Origin: Rubrobacter sp.
Lineage (GTDB): Bacteria > Actinomycetota > Rubrobacteria > Rubrobacterales > Rubrobacteraceae
Direction of reading: 5' to 3'
NCBI GenBank assembly: GCA_013815575.1
Contig: JACDFX010000056.1
Span: 1 to 8,070 of the forward strand
Length of the DNA stretch: 8,070 bases
The translations under genes were made by a program, and so were the position numbers. The stretch's first letter is position 1; each line of letters opens with the position of its first letter. This document shows positions 6,734 through 8,070 of this stretch, piece after piece. The notes below the pieces were generated by a model, which saw only the letters and a program-made list of their open reading frames with translations, searched no databases and had not been told where the DNA came from.

Positions 6734-6841
6734 TGATCTCCCCTTACCTTAAATTACGGATTATGAGGCCCGGCGCAATCTCGTGCACGACGAGATCAAC
6801 GAGAAGGACACCTTCACGAAACCGCAAACCGGCGGTCACCG
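6734..6841 (-). promoter_or_regulatory. 108-bp gap with promoter-like and hairpin sequences before the isomerase gene
   Basis: This is the only sizeable gap in the minus-strand gene series. Read in the direction of transcription it contains: inverted repeat ACCGC/GCGGT (6836-6821), inverted repeat GAAGG/CCTTC with a 3-nt loop (6815-6803), a perfect 7-bp palindrome arm pair at 6796-6778, a -10-like CATAAT (6765-6760) in an AT-rich stretch (6768-6744), and the isomerase ribosome binding site AGGGGAG (6744-6738). No good -35 hexamer sits 16-18 nt upstream of CATAAT; that place is taken by the palindrome. I read it as a possible internal promoter with an operator, giving the isomerase-to-binding-protein genes their own control. 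An RNA-processing or structural spacer is the alternative. Confidence 0.35.
6778..6796. promoter_or_regulatory. Perfect inverted repeat, candidate operator
   Basis: ATCTCGT (6778-6784) and ACGAGAT (6790-6796) are perfect reverse complements around GCACG. The size (19 bp, 7-bp arms) fits a dimeric repressor site such as those of LacI-, GntR- or DeoR-type sugar regulators, and it lies where a -35 box would be relative to CATAAT (6765-6760). In RNA it could also form a hairpin, but there is no T-tract after it on either strand, so a terminator is unlikely. No regulator gene is in the window to pair it with. Confidence 0.35.
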
Positions 6842-7825
6842 TTATTTGATCGCCAGGGCATTGGCCGGCGAACCGGACCCGCCCACCTTGTTCAGGGGTG
6901 CCGAAGTGAACAACCCCTCGTAAACACCGTCCGCCGCGCAATCTTCGGCCAGCCCGTCGAGGACGAACATCTCCCCCACCGCCATGCCCAGCAACGGGAT
7001 GATGCGGAAGTGCAAGAACCCTTCCACGGATGGGTCGTCGGGGTTTGGCAGGGGCGGTATCGCCTCCAGGGCCGGGCAATCCGCCGCCACGGCGGATATA
7101 CGGTGGTCCCAGAGCCACTCCAGGGTCCTTTCTTCGGGGGAGAGACCGGGGGCGCGGAGTTGGCCGCCCGAAGCGCCGAGATCCGCGCGGGTGGCCTCGT
7201 CCGTTCCCTCGTACCAGCCGATCCATCCGGTGCGCAGGAGCAGTACGTCCCCCTCCTCCACGGAAGATCCCTGGCTCGCGAGCGCGGCTTCGACCTCGTC
7301 GGCAGTGATCTCGTCTCGCTCTTCGTGACGGATGGGCGTGCCGTTCTCCCGGCGGTAACGGTCCACGTCAGCCAGAACGTAACGGCCCACGATCCCGCGT
7401 TCGGCCCAGTGGTCGATGCCGTTCTTGCTGCCCGGCTTTCCCGTGAAGTCCTGGAGCGTGCGGCCGTTGTAGTAGCCGTGCTCGGGGTGCGGCCAGTGCG
7501 AGAGCGCGTCCCACTGGCTGGAGACCTGGGTGTAGAAGTTGTCGTAGTAGTCGTCGGTGCCGGGGTCCAGGTGAATGATGGTGTGCTTCATCTGCTGGCG
7601 GTTCAGGATCGGGGGGTCAGGCTTCTCGAGGCTCCAGTTGAGCGAGAAGACGGCCCCCTTGCGCACGAGGCCGGCCGCGCGCTTGGCGTGGTCGGGGGTC
7701 AGGAGGTTGATCGTCCCGGCCTCGTCCTCCTCGCCAAACACGCCCCACGCGGAGCCGGGGGGCTTGGAAGGGTCGATCGGAAGGTCCCGGTATCGGGGAA
7801 TCTCGTTCCGTTTCTCCGTCGTCAT
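6842..7825 (-). CDS. Cyclase-family putative metal-dependent hydrolase (PF04199-like)
   Basis: A 327-residue protein of the cyclase/kynurenine-formamidase-like family, whose members hydrolyse amide or lactone bonds using bound metal. Family features: the N-terminal WGVFGEEDEAGTINLLTPD (27-45), metal-site region VSSQWDALSHWPHPEHGYYNG (101-121), GRYVLADVDRYR (147-158), GDVLLLRTGWIGWY (192-205), VAADCPALEAIPP (246-258), LHFRIIPLLGMAVGEMFVLDGL (271-292) and the terminal SAPLNKVGGSGSPANALAIK (308-327), typical of the longer cyclase group. The canonical HxGTHxD motif is here QxxSQxD (Gln100, Gln104, Asp106) with His110 kept. It is longer than bacterial KynB (about 210 residues), so kynurenine formamidase is unlikely. 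ATG at 7825 overlaps the upstream permease stop by 4 nt; GAGGAGG lies 11 nt before it, a long spacing. Context suggests action on an imported sugar-like compound, such as a lactone, but this is inference. Confidence 0.82.
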   Translation of the reverse strand: MTTEKRNEIPRYRDLPIDPSKPPGSAWGVFGEEDEAGTINLLTPDHAKRAAGLVRKGAVFSLNWSLEKPDPPILNRQQMKHTIIHLDPGTDDYYDNFYTQVSSQWDALSHWPHPEHGYYNGRTLQDFTGKPGSKNGIDHWAERGIVGRYVLADVDRYRRENGTPIRHEERDEITADEVEAALASQGSSVEEGDVLLLRTGWIGWYEGTDEATRADLGASGGQLRAPGLSPEERTLEWLWDHRISAVAADCPALEAIPPLPNPDDPSVEGFLHFRIIPLLGMAVGEMFVLDGLAEDCAADGVYEGLFTSAPLNKVGGSGSPANALAIK

Positions 7826-8070
7826 GCTTGCGCGTACCTCCTCGCGATCGTGCTCAGTGCCACGGCAAAGACGAGTATCCCACCCTGGAATATGTACTGG
7901 TAGAAGGTCGGGGCGCCGAATATGGAGAGCCCGTTGGACGCGACGCCTATTATCAGAACGCCGACCAGGGTGCCCAGGATGTGGAACTCGCCGTCCCTGA
8001 GGGTGGCCGAACCGAGGAACACGGCTGCGAAGGCGTCCAGGAGGTAGCTGTCCCCGGCGTCGGTCGAGCC
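7822..8070 (-). CDS. C-terminal part of a second RbsC-like sugar ABC transporter permease (5' end outside window)
   Basis: The frame runs off the right edge and gives the last 82 residues. It reads GDSYLLDAFAAVFLGSATLRDGEFHILGTLVGVLIIGVASNGLSIFGAP... in pieces typical of the RbsC C-terminus: the DAFAAVFLGSATLRDG loop, the glycine-rich GTLVGVLIIGV segment and a last hydrophobic helix (GGILVFAVALSTIARR) before a short basic tail. The GTG at 8022 is not the start, since family-like sequence continues through it to the window edge. The stop overlaps the cyclase ATG (ATGA), so the two are probably co-translated. It differs clearly from the permease at 1287-2288 (for example SNGLSIFGAPTFYQYIFQ versus RNGAVLLNVNTFYQQVII), so it belongs to another transporter, not a recent duplicate. 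Its ATPase and binding protein are presumably to the right. Confidence 0.88.
   Translation of the reverse strand, partial: GSTDAGDSYLLDAFAAVFLGSATLRDGEFHILGTLVGVLIIGVASNGLSIFGAPTFYQYIFQGGILVFAVALSTIARRYAQA

Noticed and set aside
6778..6796. Palindrome as an intrinsic terminator after the cyclase
   Set aside because: No T-tract follows on the minus strand and the arms are only moderately GC-rich, so an operator or structural role is more likely.
6744..6839. Possible 31-residue peptide (GTG start) between cyclase and isomerase, with a hydrophobic stretch GVLLVDLVVHEIAPGLII
   Set aside because: No ribosome binding site precedes the GTG, the frame is only the tail of a longer out-of-frame reading through the cyclase gene, and the same bases hold inverted repeats and the isomerase leader.
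7010..7903. Plus-strand open frame of 297 codons opposite the cyclase gene
   Set aside because: No ribosome binding site or family motif is visible, and the minus strand carries a full cyclase with conserved blocks along its entire length.

Overview
This is a GC-rich bacterial window with one dominant theme: a minus-strand sugar import and catabolism operon. The high GC content, the diderm-independent lipoprotein signal on the binding protein, and repeated use of the rare isoleucine codon ATA despite the GC bias suggest an actinobacterium, perhaps of the Rubrobacter type. That placement is an inference from composition and gene style only.

Layout from left to right. Positions 2-139 hold the last 45 codons of an unidentified plus-strand gene. 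Positions 140-237 are a convergent intergenic space with a GC-rich inverted repeat (141-173) and a run of degenerate 7-bp repeats (about 182-237). All later genes lie on the minus strand, so transcription runs from right to left. In transcription order they are: the C-terminus of an RbsC-type permease cut by the window edge (8070-7822); a cyclase-family (PF04199-like) metal hydrolase (7825-6842); a 108-bp gap with small inverted repeats and a weak promoter-like sequence; an L-fucose/L-arabinose isomerase-family protein (6733-5285); an FGGY carbohydrate kinase (5288-3789); an RbsA-type double ATPase (3802-2285); an RbsC-type permease (2288-1287); and a sugar-binding lipoprotein (1260-238).

The five genes from the isomerase to the binding protein form a self-contained unit. 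The lipoprotein captures a sugar, the permease/ATPase (CUT2 class ABC transporter) imports it, the isomerase turns the aldose into a ketose, and the kinase phosphorylates the ketose. Genes are packed with 4-nt or 14-nt overlaps up to the permease, then a 26-nt gap before the binding protein. The substrate cannot be read from the sequence; a pentose or 6-deoxyhexose is most likely. No aldolase and no regulator lie in the window.

The upstream permease and cyclase overlap by 4 nt and appear to be the end of a second CUT2 transport locus. So two sugar-type transporters sit in tandem, with a putative hydrolase between them. Nothing in the window is a clear mobile element, CRISPR array, tRNA or rRNA. 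The most unusual points are the cyclase with glutamines at canonical metal-ligand positions, the tandem transporters, and the structured gap before the isomerase.
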